A stretch of 58,796 nucleotides of DNA from a virus. A program made the translations under genes and the position numbers. The stretch's first letter is position 1. Every line of letters starts with the position of its first letter. The notes beneath the pieces were generated by a model. It searched no databases. It was not told the origin of the DNA and was given only the letters and a program-made list of their open reading frames with translations. The DNA is taken from positions 1-58,796 of the IMG/VR virus record IMGVR_UViG_3300042890_001480, one strand, 5' to 3'. Of this stretch, positions 1-6,265 are shown in pieces.

Positions 1-72
1 CTTGATACCGCCATGATTATATTCGAACAATAGTTCGTTATAGATTAAGTCTAGGTTAGACATGTTAGACAT
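1..72 (-). CDS. Small hypothetical protein, cut by window edge
   Basis: An open frame starts with ATG at position 72 on the minus strand and runs off the left edge after 24 codons, so only the N-terminus (MSNMSNLDLIYNELLFEY...) is visible. The start overlaps the stop of the upstream 35-residue gene as TAATG, which suggests translational coupling. A second ATG lies at codon 4. I do not recognise the product. Confidence 0.5.
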   Translation of the reverse strand, partial: MSNMSNLDLIYNELLFEYNHGGIK

Positions 73-179
73 TAAGACACCTTCCAATTCTTAGCGATAC
101 AATTATCGCATATAGCAGGGATAGATGATTTAGATACCATAGCGGTATCATTACATGATATACATTTTTTATTTATCAT
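72..179 (-). CDS. 35-residue zinc-ribbon peptide
   Basis: This short minus-strand frame encodes 35 residues with two CxxC pairs (C6/C9 and C24/C27), the spacing of a minimal zinc ribbon. An AAAGGA ribosome binding site lies eight bases before the ATG, and the stop overlaps the next gene as TAATG. Small CxxC-CxxC proteins are common in phage early regions, but their targets are usually unknown. The four cysteines, the Shine-Dalgarno sequence and the coupling to the next gene make it more likely a real gene than a chance frame. No specific function can be assigned. Confidence 0.6.
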   Translation of the reverse strand: MINKKCISCNDTAMVSKSSIPAICDNCIAKNWKVS

Positions 180-218
180 TTTTAGTTATCCTTTCTAAGA
201 TACTTTCGTGGAGAGCGG

Positions 219-262
219 TTATTTGCTAGGCTCACCCTTTCGGGATTATTTGCTAGGCTCAC
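219..262. repeat. 17-bp direct repeat with hairpin spacer
   Basis: TTATTTGCTAGGCTCAC occurs at 219-235 and again at 246-262. The 10-base spacer CCCTTTCGGG can form a 3-bp stem with a 4-base loop. The pair lies 40-85 bases upstream of the minus-strand zinc-ribbon gene, so it is in its leader or promoter region. An operator or RNA regulatory element is the likeliest role; this is inference. Confidence 0.6.
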
Positions 263-482
263 GCTCTAATTCTTTATTTAATTTGTTATACTATAATCCT
301 AACAGGGGGGACTGACATTTTGCCTATCACAAATCGGACATGTCGGACATTTTGTAAATTAGTTTCAGAAATTAGGGTGATATACCTCACATATGGTCGC
401 TCTATCTGGACAAATCGGACATTTTAAATATGTGTATCATACAAATTAAAATTATATTAACATTTTCATAAATCTAAATTAG

Positions 483-511
483 TAGTCAACTAGGATTATA
501 AATGTTATAAT
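483..511 (+). promoter_or_regulatory. Promoter for the tRNA pair
   Basis: A perfect TATAAT (506-511) lies ten bases upstream of tRNA-Asn, so transcription would start within a few bases of the mature 5' end. TAGTCA (483-488) sits 17 bases upstream of it as a -35. It is part of the TAGTCAACTA element found again at 983 and 1334. Confidence 0.6.
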
Positions 512-520
512 AAATAAATT

Positions 521-591
521 GGAGATTAGCTCAGCAGGCAGAGCGGGAAGCTGTTAACTTCTAGGTCCTAGGTTCGAATCCTAGATCTCCA
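521..591 (+). tRNA. tRNA-Asn(GTT)
   Basis: The cloverleaf can be folded by eye. The 7-bp acceptor stem pairs GGAGATT with GATCTCC. The anticodon stem GGAAG/CTTCT encloses loop CTGTTAA with anticodon GTT. The T arm CTAGG/CCTAG encloses TTCGAAT. Position 591 is discriminator A and the CCA end is not encoded. It lies 12 bases before tRNA-Gly, probably in one transcript. Confidence 0.93.
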
Positions 592-603
592 GCTATTACA
601 TTT

Positions 604-674
604 GCGAATATTGCATAGTGGTAGTGCGTAACCTTGCCAAGGTTAATGTGAGAGTTCGATTCTCTCTATTCGCT
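604..674 (+). tRNA. tRNA-Gly(GCC)
   Basis: The acceptor stem GCGAATA/TATTCGC, the anticodon stem TAACC/GGTTA with loop TTGCCAA (anticodon GCC), and a GTTCGAT T loop with short flanking stem fit tRNA-Gly. The CCA end is not encoded. Glycine is very frequent in the fibre proteins of this window, so a phage copy may help late translation; that is inference. Confidence 0.92.
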
Positions 675-1036
675 CTCTTGACCTAACAAAATCTATTATG
701 CTACAATTCTAACCTTGGATAGTTTTCGGAGATAATATCAAGGGGTTAAACTCCAAGTGCGACAATGACGGAAGTGTTATTAGTCTTGGCTTATATATCC
801 AGTATAAGTTCAACCGATGAATTGCGGGTTTACTACCTTTAGACAATTTCGGGGGATCCTTAAAAGATTTAAGGGGTGTAGGGGTTGTATGCTCTAAATC
901 TGGAAGTATCCAATAAAAAGAAAATATAAGATATATACTTAAAAATAAAAATTCTATTAACATTTAATATCATCTAATATTCTAGTCAACTAAGATATAT
1001 ATCCAGATTATAATAATTAAAAGATATACTTAGTCT
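675..1036. other. Region without a convincing gene; possible promoter and hairpin
   Basis: A promoter-like pair, TTGACC (678-683) and TACAAT (702-707) with an 18-base spacer, follows the tRNA-Gly gene directly. Downstream there is no ORF with a ribosome binding site on the plus strand. A perfect 7-bp hairpin, CCTTAAA/TTTAAGG with a 3-base loop, lies at 858-874. A non-coding RNA or untranslated leader is possible. The second TAGTCAACTA element lies at 983-992. Confidence 0.35.
983..1014 (+). promoter_or_regulatory. Promoter-like element upstream of HNH gene
   Basis: TAGTCAACTA (983-992) is followed by TATAAT at 1009-1014, 22 bases before the HNH start codon. The spacer from TAGTCA to TATAAT is 20 bases, longer than in the tRNA promoter, so the exact -35 is uncertain. 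The preceding bases (TATTAACATTT, ATCTAA) also match those before the first copy. Confidence 0.5.
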
Positions 1037-1324
1037 ATGAAGTCGGATAAGACGACTGATCGAAAACATAAAGCTCATCTGATAAAGTATATTCAGGAGT
1101 TAAAATCTTCTACTCCTTGCTTAGATTGTAAAATATCCTATCCATACTATGTTATGGACTTTGACCATGTTAGAGGAACTAAGCAAGCAAATGTGGCGGA
1201 ATTGATTAATACCTTATCCAAGAAGAAAATAGATCTAGAGATAGCTAAATGTGAGATAGTATGTTCTAATTGTCATCGTATTAGAACTCATCATAGGAAA
1301 ATTAAGAAAAAGGATAAATCTTAG
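1037..1324 (+). CDS. HNH endonuclease-like protein
   Basis: This 95-residue protein has the pattern of small phage HNH nucleases: a first zinc pair C28-x2-C31, the catalytic strand DFDH (D41-H44), and a second zinc pair with the following histidine, C76-x2-C79-H80, then a basic tail. In this family the DFDH histidine acts as general base and the cysteines hold a structural zinc. It stands alone between two TAGTCAACTA promoter-like elements and has no obvious Shine-Dalgarno; its leader would be about 15 bases. Stand-alone HNH proteins in phages are homing endonucleases or packaging or recombination nucleases. With no intron or terminase next to it, the homing type is the better guess. Confidence 0.8.
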   Translation: MKSDKTTDRKHKAHLIKYIQELKSSTPCLDCKISYPYYVMDFDHVRGTKQANVAELINTLSKKKIDLEIAKCEIVCSNCHRIRTHHRKIKKKDKS

Positions 1325-1333
1325 TATTTATTC

Positions 1334-1361
1334 TAGTCAACTAGGATATAGATAGTACTAT
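1334..1361 (+). promoter_or_regulatory. Third TAGTCAACTA promoter-like element, no gene downstream
   Basis: TAGTCAACTA (1334-1343) is followed by TACTAT (1356-1361), a 16-base spacer from TAGTCA. The copy sits within the palindrome CTAGT-CA-ACTAG. There is no plus-strand gene downstream before 3194, so any transcript would run antisense to the small minus-strand genes. The element may instead act as a protein-binding operator. Confidence 0.4.
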
Positions 1362-1419
1362 TAGCAAATAATAGGCTATAGAGATTATAGCAATTGAAAT
1401 CATTATCCTAGATATCATA

Positions 1420-1740
1420 TTAACTCTTATAAACAATAAATGGATATGTATTTAGGGCGGGTAGACGAAGTCTCTTTGCTAATGTATTATATTGGCTAAC
1501 TAGATTCTCTATGTTAGAGTTAGCTTTAGCCAAATCATACTCGTGTGCAGCTCTAGAATGAGTTAAATCTGTAGATCCTTTGATCATAATGTCAGAGGTA
1601 TATTTAATACAATACTGAGCGGAGGACAATGAAGTCTTTCTTGCGTACTGCAACTCATCATTAATAATAACTAAGCTCAATCCCATAAGCATGATTATTG
1701 CAGCTAGTGCTAGGTTTAATTTATTATATTTATTTTTCAT
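1420..1740 (-). CDS. Small membrane-anchored protein
   Basis: This 106-residue protein has a basic N-terminus (MKNKYNK) followed by one hydrophobic segment at about residues 8-26, then a polar, mostly helical region. That is the topology of a single-span membrane protein with its C-terminus outside, or of an uncleaved signal anchor. A strong promoter ends nine bases before the ATG and there is no Shine-Dalgarno, so the mRNA is probably leaderless. It lies downstream of the muralytic gene operon but behind that operon's terminator, so it is transcribed separately. A lysis accessory role (spanin- or antiholin-like) is possible from position alone; I do not recognise the family. Confidence 0.6.
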   Translation of the reverse strand: MKNKYNKLNLALAAIIMLMGLSLVIINDELQYARKTSLSSAQYCIKYTSDIMIKGSTDLTHSRAAHEYDLAKANSNIENLVSQYNTLAKRLRLPALNTYPFIVYKS

Positions 1741-1749
1741 CCTGTATAT

Positions 1750-1778
1750 AGTATATTATTTATATTGGACAAAGTCAA
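1750..1778 (-). promoter_or_regulatory. Minus-strand promoter giving a leaderless mRNA
   Basis: On the minus strand TTGACT (1778-1773) and TATACT (1755-1750) are separated by exactly 17 bases. Only nine bases separate the -10 from the ATG at 1740, so the start site would fall within about three bases of the start codon. Confidence 0.7.
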
Positions 1779-1969
1779 AGGATTTCTTCCCCTACCCCGC
1801 TTTTTCTAAAATAGCCCATATCGGCCTTCTAAGGCCCTTATGGCAAATGTTTAGGGATAGATGGTGGGTTATATGTGGAATGTGGGGAAAGGGGTCTCTA
1901 TCTCGCCGAAGCACTTTTTTCGCACTTTATTTTTTTCGCAATGCACTGTATTTAAAATATGTGTCTAAT

Positions 1970-2005
1970 AAACACAAAACCCAATCAGAGGCGGATCCGA
2001 TTGGG
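1970..2005 (-). terminator. Terminator of the minus-strand lysis operon
   Basis: CCCAATC (1980-1986) pairs with GATTGGG (1999-2005). Two further inner pairs are possible after one mismatch. Read leftwards, the stem is followed by TTTTGTGTTT. It lies about 75 bases past the stop of the last gene of the operon. Confidence 0.7.
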
Positions 2006-2081
2006 CAGTGCTAGTTCTTGCGAACTAAGTATGGGGAACATTGTGGGATGCTACGACCCATACGTAATCATTATAAAATAC

Positions 2082-2327
2082 TTATTTTTCTAAGTCAAGG
2101 ATATCTTGAACAAATTCTGTATCAGATTCATCAGAACCTTCTTGGGGTGTAAATGAAGGGGAGGGTCCAAGTAGGTAACCTTCTTCATGGTACTTAATCA
2201 TTTTTTCAGTTTTTTCAGGATCTACCTTATTAGCCATAATGGTTAATATGTCATAAATTCTATGAAGCATAATGTAATTAACCATAGGTAGGTTATCTTC
2301 TAAGTTTTGAGATTGTTGATCAGACAT
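2082..2327 (-). CDS. Hypothetical protein, 81 residues
   Basis: The protein is acidic, with a probable helix at residues 15-45 (including RIYDILTIMANK) and an acidic C-terminal tail. There is no signal or membrane segment. It overlaps the upstream zinc-ribbon gene by eight bases, so the two are probably made together. It is the last gene before the leftward terminator. I do not recognise a function. Small acidic proteins of this size next to a phage muralytic gene are often of unknown role. Confidence 0.65.
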   Translation of the reverse strand: MSDQQSQNLEDNLPMVNYIMLHRIYDILTIMANKVDPEKTEKMIKYHEEGYLLGPSPSFTPQEGSDESDTEFVQDILDLEK

Positions 2328-2538
2328 TTTCTGATACCTTTATTTTTTCTAGGATATCTTCATAGAACTTAATTCCTATGAAATTTTGATAATTACAGGA
2401 CAAACAATATAGAAATTCTTTATCATCTAAAGTTAGATTAGGCATCAGAAGGCCCTGATCCATTGGACATTCAAGTCTAGGAACAAGGCCCTCTTCTGAC
2501 AAAGCTATATATCTAGATACGTTCTGTATCTTTCCCAA
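2320..2538 (-). CDS. Small zinc-finger-like protein
   Basis: This 72-residue product carries C24-x2-D27 and C45-x2-C48, a zinc-ribbon layout in which one ligand is an aspartate or is missing. It starts with TTG at 2538 behind an AAGGAG site five bases upstream, nine bases after the muralytic enzyme's stop codon, and overlaps the next gene by eight bases. The operon position is clear but the function is not. Confidence 0.65.
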   Translation of the reverse strand: MGKIQNVSRYIALSEEGLVPRLECPMDQGLLMPNLTLDDKEFLYCLSCNYQNFIGIKFYEDILEKIKVSENV

Positions 2539-2547
2539 TATTGCTCC

Positions 2548-3114
2548 TTATGATTCTGGAAACTCTCCTACGAGAGCTTTGGCCTTGCCCGTTGAGGCAG
2601 ACCATGCTGACCAGTCTTTTCCGCCTTTGGTCATATAGTACGTTATCTCTGCGTTTGTTACTGGATCAAATAATTCCTTATTTGAAACTAAATTGAACTT
2701 TTCTTTTCTTGCTATACCAAGTTCCCCTAGCATGTTGATTTGAAAAATTCCGTAAGATTTATCGCCAGTTGATTTGTTGTCGTTTAGAGCAAGTGGTCTC
2801 CCATTGGACTCTATTCTAGCAACAGACCAAGCTGTTTTTAAAGCAGTTCCTTCAAATCCTACAGCCCATAATAAATCTTTTAAATCTTCGTCTGTAAGCA
2901 TTTCTGAACTCTTATAAGTATCATTGCTGAACTTATTTATTATTTCTCTTTTTAGTTGTTTTTCGGTTTTTTGTACCACTTCTGGTACAGTTGTTAATGC
3001 TTGAGTTACAGTTGGTCCAGGCTGGACGGAAAATAAGAATAATGTTATCATTCCTATGTACGTCCAATTATGGGCAACATCGCTCAAACGTTGTTTGATT
3101 CTCTCCATTGGCAT
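2548..3114 (-). CDS. SLT-type lytic transglycosylase or lysozyme, membrane-anchored
   Basis: Residues 95-180 look like a soluble lytic transglycosylase/goose-lysozyme domain: a candidate catalytic glutamate in ARIESNG (E102), then SYGIFQIN (120-127), the core motif of this fold, and a C-terminal YYMTKGGKDWSAWS segment. The family cleaves the glycan strand of peptidoglycan. A hydrophobic stretch at residues 18-36 can act as signal or anchor, and residues 40-70 look helical. An AAAGGAGG site lies only two bases before the first ATG but eight bases before the ATG at codon 3, so translation may start at 3108. A strong minus-strand promoter lies just upstream. It is probably the endolysin; a virion-borne enzyme is the alternative. 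Confidence 0.85.
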   Translation of the reverse strand: MPMERIKQRLSDVAHNWTYIGMITLFLFSVQPGPTVTQALTTVPEVVQKTEKQLKREIINKFSNDTYKSSEMLTDEDLKDLLWAVGFEGTALKTAWSVARIESNGRPLALNDNKSTGDKSYGIFQINMLGELGIARKEKFNLVSNKELFDPVTNAEITYYMTKGGKDWSAWSASTGKAKALVGEFPES

Positions 3115-3141
3115 TTCCTCCTTTAGAGATAACGAACTATA

Positions 3142-3171
3142 ATAGTAGCATTAACTAGCAAAGCGTGTCAA
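3142..3171 (-). promoter_or_regulatory. Strong minus-strand promoter of the lysis operon
   Basis: On the minus strand a consensus TTGACA (3171-3166) and TACTAT (3147-3142) are 18 bases apart. The start site would be about 20 bases before the muralytic gene. It lies in the short divergent gap to the glycosyltransferase gene, and TATAAT (3138-3143) on the plus strand overlaps it. Confidence 0.75.
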
Positions 3172-3193
3172 CCCAGTTGACCAGAAAGAATTA

Positions 3194-4183
3194 ATGAATA
3201 TTTCATTTTCAACACCAACTGTTAACATAAAAGGTGAAAATGGATATGGCTATGCGGGAAGAAATATAGTTCATTCATTAAATTCATTAGGACATTTTGT
3301 CCCATTTCAAGATCCTAAATCTTTAGTTCAATTAAATTTTTCACAACCAGATCTTTTTAAATTACACAGGAAACAATATCAAATTGGATATACTCCATGG
3401 GAGTCAACAGTTATTCCAAAAAGATGGCACGAGAACATAAGACATTGCGATGAGTTTTGGACAACATCGGACTGGTGTGCAAATGTATTTGATGATAATG
3501 GATTTAGCAATATCAAAGTATTCCCGCATGGGATAGATCCAATGTGGACTCCTAAAAAAAGAGAACAAAAAGAGACTTTAAAGTTTTTACACATAGGAGA
3601 ACCATCTTCAAGAAAAGGTGGGCAAATAGCAGTAGATGCATTTTTACAACTATTTGGAAATAAACCAGGATACTCTTTAACAATAAAAGCATTTAACTAT
3701 AGCACTGTTAGGGTATTTAATAATTATATAGATAAAAATATTATAGGCCTGCCCCATGAAATGTATAACAATGTGTTTTTAAATAATTCTGTATTAAATG
3801 ACGAAGAGCTTGTTAGACTTTATCATGATCATGATGTTTTAATTTATCCTAGTTATGGAGAAGGTTTTGGGTTTATCCCGCTTCAAGCTCTAGCAACAGG
3901 AATGCCTACAATATCTACATTCGATTGGGCACAATATAAAAAATATATTGGTCCGCTAAAATTAAAATCAGAATTAATAGATTCTCCCTGGGACTATATG
4001 CACGAAGGCAAAGTCTATGAGCCAGACTATCAACACTTACTTGAGCTTATGAGAGATGTAAGTTTAAATTTTAAAGCATATTCATCTTATTATTACACTC
4101 AGTCAACTAAAATTCATGAAGAATATAATTGGTTGCGGTTGACTAATAATGCGTTTGACCATATTTTTAAAAAATTCTCATAA
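3194..4183 (+). CDS. GT-B family glycosyltransferase (GT4-like)
   Basis: The 329-residue protein has the two-domain layout of a GT-B glycosyltransferase. The C-terminal nucleotide-sugar domain contains FLHIGEPSSRKGG (131-143) and the signature YPSYGEGFGFIPLQALATG (218-236). In retaining GT4 enzymes this region is E-x7-E; here the first glutamate is E223 and the second position is glutamine (Q231), which may reduce or change activity. The enzyme would transfer a sugar from a nucleotide donor to DNA, a virion protein or a host glycan; nothing here tells which. It runs opposite to the lysis operon and precedes the ribonucleotide reductase gene, suggesting a nucleotide or DNA-modification context. 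Confidence 0.8.
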   Translation: MNISFSTPTVNIKGENGYGYAGRNIVHSLNSLGHFVPFQDPKSLVQLNFSQPDLFKLHRKQYQIGYTPWESTVIPKRWHENIRHCDEFWTTSDWCANVFDDNGFSNIKVFPHGIDPMWTPKKREQKETLKFLHIGEPSSRKGGQIAVDAFLQLFGNKPGYSLTIKAFNYSTVRVFNNYIDKNIIGLPHEMYNNVFLNNSVLNDEELVRLYHDHDVLIYPSYGEGFGFIPLQALATGMPTISTFDWAQYKKYIGPLKLKSELIDSPWDYMHEGKVYEPDYQHLLELMRDVSLNFKAYSSYYYTQSTKIHEEYNWLRLTNNAFDHIFKKFS

Positions 4184-4267
4184 TCTCTTTCCATTATAAA
4201 TAAAGTTTGATACACTTATACTTCATTAAAAAAACAATCAAGCCGCTGGGCGGAGAAAAAGGTCTAT

Positions 4268-6202
4268 ATGTCAACAGTTATTGAAAACCCATATGAAAAT
4301 TTTATTGCATTGTCTCGTTACGCAAGGTGGATTCCAGAAGATAATCGCAGAGAAACTTGGGGAGAAACAGTAGATCGTTATTTTACTTTTATGCTTGATC
4401 ATTTATTTAAAGAGTATTCTTATGAACCATCAAGCAAATTAATCCAGGAATTAAAAGAAGCAGTTCTTAATAGAAATGTTATGCCCTCAATGAGAGCGGT
4501 AATGACATCTGGTGCAGCATTAGAAAGAGATCATGTCGCAGGATACAACTGTTCTTTTATTCCAGTAGATTCACCAAGATCATTTGATGAAACAATGTAT
4601 ATTCTTATGTGTGGAACTGGAGTAGGATTTTCTGTAGAGTATAAGTATATTAATAAACTTCCTTCCGTTCCAGAATCTTTAGAAAAATCAACAACAGTTA
4701 TTTCTGTAGAGGATTCAAAACAGGGTTGGGCAAAAGCATATCGTGAATTACTAGCGCTACTTTGGTCTGGACAAATTCCAGCAATTGATGTAACTAAACT
4801 TAGGCCAGCAGGAGCAAGACTTAAAACTATGGGTGGAAGATCTTCTGGTCCACAACCACTTATTAATCTTTTTGATTTTACAATTAAAATATTTAAAAAC
4901 TCAGTTGGAAGAAATTTAAAGCCAATTGAATGCCACGACATTATGTGTAAAATTGGAGAAGTTGTTGTAGTTGGCGGAGTCCGTAGATCTGCAATGATTT
5001 CACTATCTAACATTAATGACATTGAAATGGCGGCAGCTAAATCAGGAAATTGGTGGGAAAATAGTCCACAGAGAGCGTTATCAAATAACTCAGTTGCTTA
5101 TTCTAGAAAACCAGAAATGGCACAATTTATCACAGAATGGAAAAATCTTTATGACTCAAAATCTGGAGAGCGTGGAATCTACAATGTTGCCGCTGCTCAA
5201 GCGCAAGCAGCTAAATATGGAAGACGGGATCCTGAAATACACTATGGAACAAACCCTTGTTCGGAAATTATTTTGCGTCCTTATCAGTTTTGTAATCTTT
5301 CAGAAGTCGTATTACGTGAAAAAGATACAGTTGAGGATGTCGAGAATAAAGTAAGACTTGCTACTATTTTAGGAACATGGCAATCAACATTAACAGACTT
5401 TAAATATCTACGTAAAATTTGGAAAGATAATACAGAAGAAGAAAGACTATTAGGGGTATCTCTAACTGGTCAATTTGGACACAAGTTCTTCTCTGGAAAA
5501 CAAGGCCTAGATAAACTAGAATCTACACTAGTATCTCTTCGTGAGCAGGCAAGAAAAACAAATAAAGAAGAGGCTAAAAAAATTGGCATACAGGAGTCTG
5601 CGGCAATTACCTGTGTAAAGCCTTCGGGAACAGTATCTCAATTAGTAGGGGTTTCTTCAGGAATGCACCCATGGCACTCTAGGTATTATATTCGTACGGT
5701 TCGTGGCTCTAAAGGAGATCCAATTTCTACATTTTTAAAAGAGGTTGGAATACCAGTAGAAGATGATGTTATGAAACCAACAGATACTTATGTATTTTCA
5801 TTTCCTATAAAAGCACCAGAAGATGCAATTGTAAGAAACGACCTAACGGCTATTGATCACCTAAACACTTGGCTAGTATATCAAAGAGCATGGTGTGAGC
5901 ATAAGCCATCAATTACAGTTTCAGTAAAAGAAGATGAGTGGATGGAAGTTGGGGCATGGGTATATAAAAACTTTGATGAAGTTTCTGGTATTTCGTTTTT
6001 GCCGTCTTCAGATCACTCATACAAACAAGCACCATATCAGGAAGTAACAAAAGAGGAATACGAAGACTTGTTATCTAAGATGCCAAGATCTATTCGTTGG
6101 GAAGATTTATCTTTTTATGAAACTGAAGATGGAACATCTACAAATGCTACGTTGGCCTGTAGTTCAGACGGCAATTGTGAGCTTGTTGATATTTCTGCTT
6201 AA
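4268..6202 (+). CDS. nrdJ: Adenosylcobalamin-dependent ribonucleoside-triphosphate reductase (class II)
   Basis: The 644-residue protein matches the monomeric class II ribonucleotide reductase, which reduces ribonucleoside triphosphates to deoxynucleotides with B12 as radical source. GYNCSF (C95) and FCNLSEV (C342) hold the redox cysteine pair. TNPCSEI holds the thiyl-radical cysteine C331 with N329 and E333. The 11-residue gap between C331 and C342 equals that of the Lactobacillus enzyme. The C-terminal CSSDGNC (C631, C637) is the re-reducing pair. It is about 95 residues shorter than the Lactobacillus enzyme, as is usual in phages. The phage can therefore make dNTPs without oxygen or a small subunit, but depends on host cobalamin. 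A GGAG/AAAAGG site precedes the ATG. Confidence 0.95.
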   Translation: MSTVIENPYENFIALSRYARWIPEDNRRETWGETVDRYFTFMLDHLFKEYSYEPSSKLIQELKEAVLNRNVMPSMRAVMTSGAALERDHVAGYNCSFIPVDSPRSFDETMYILMCGTGVGFSVEYKYINKLPSVPESLEKSTTVISVEDSKQGWAKAYRELLALLWSGQIPAIDVTKLRPAGARLKTMGGRSSGPQPLINLFDFTIKIFKNSVGRNLKPIECHDIMCKIGEVVVVGGVRRSAMISLSNINDIEMAAAKSGNWWENSPQRALSNNSVAYSRKPEMAQFITEWKNLYDSKSGERGIYNVAAAQAQAAKYGRRDPEIHYGTNPCSEIILRPYQFCNLSEVVLREKDTVEDVENKVRLATILGTWQSTLTDFKYLRKIWKDNTEEERLLGVSLTGQFGHKFFSGKQGLDKLESTLVSLREQARKTNKEEAKKIGIQESAAITCVKPSGTVSQLVGVSSGMHPWHSRYYIRTVRGSKGDPISTFLKEVGIPVEDDVMKPTDTYVFSFPIKAPEDAIVRNDLTAIDHLNTWLVYQRAWCEHKPSITVSVKEDEWMEVGAWVYKNFDEVSGISFLPSSDHSYKQAPYQEVTKEEYEDLLSKMPRSIRWEDLSFYETEDGTSTNATLACSSDGNCELVDISA

Positions 6203-6213
6203 AGGAGTATAAT
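6186..6213 (+). promoter_or_regulatory. Promoter at the end of the reductase gene
   Basis: TTGATA (6186-6191) and TATAAT (6208-6213) are 16 bases apart. The -35 lies inside the last codons of the reductase gene and the start site would be near 6220, giving a structured leader for the holin candidate. Confidence 0.6.
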
Positions 6214-6265
6214 GGAATTGGGGTAAAACCCAAAATTCCTGGGCACAGGGCCCAGAAATAGGAGG
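6214..6265 (+). promoter_or_regulatory. Structured leader of the holin candidate
   Basis: Two hairpins lie between the reductase and the next gene: GGAATT-GGG paired with CCC-AATTCC (6214-6239), and CTGGGC/GCCCAG (6239-6255). They are followed by an AGGAGG site (6260-6265) five bases before the ATG. A four-codon frame (ATG at 6211, MELG, stop) sits directly behind an AAAGGAG. This could be a regulatory leader or an RNA-processing site. Confidence 0.45.

Larger units (their letters stand above)
180..520. other. Non-coding region with direct repeats, between leftward genes and the tRNAs
   Basis: No credible gene is seen in these 340 bases. They hold a perfect 17-base direct repeat (219-235 and 246-262) separated by a small CCC/GGG hairpin, three copies of TCGGACAT (334-341, 343-350 and 415-422, the last two extended by TTT), and the first TAGTCAACTA element at 483-492. 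The region separates a leftward gene pair from rightward tRNA genes, so it is probably a divergent regulatory region. Confidence 0.55.
1741..2081. other. Intergenic region with promoter, T-runs and terminator
   Basis: This 340-base stretch holds the promoter of the small membrane protein gene, a GGCCTT/AGGCC hairpin near 1822-1836, GCACTTT-type repeats with runs of T (1911-1945), and the terminator at 1980-2005. A plus-strand open frame crosses it but has no ribosome binding site and begins inside the oppositely oriented gene, so I regard it as chance. Confidence 0.5.

Noticed and set aside
521-674. Phage attachment site in the tRNA genes
   Set aside because: Integration often uses tRNA genes, but no integrase or direct repeat of a tRNA 3' end is present here, and both tRNAs have their own promoter and appear to be intact phage genes.
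709-963. 84-residue minus-strand open frame with hydrophobic N-terminus
   Set aside because: No ribosome binding site and no usable promoter spacing on the minus strand. The composition after residue 25 looks like translated non-coding DNA, and the frame overlaps the promoter region of the HNH gene.
1691-2014. 107-residue plus-strand open frame
   Set aside because: It starts inside the opposite-strand membrane protein gene, crosses its promoter and the leftward terminator, and has no Shine-Dalgarno.
4184-4267. Cobalamin riboswitch before the B12-dependent reductase
   Set aside because: The gap is only 84 bases, with a single short GC-rich stem (CCGC/GCGG). It is too small for a cobalamin riboswitch and lacks the conserved B12 box.
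4531-5022. 163-residue minus-strand open frame
   Set aside because: It lies wholly inside the ribonucleotide reductase gene, whose conserved motifs fix the plus frame.
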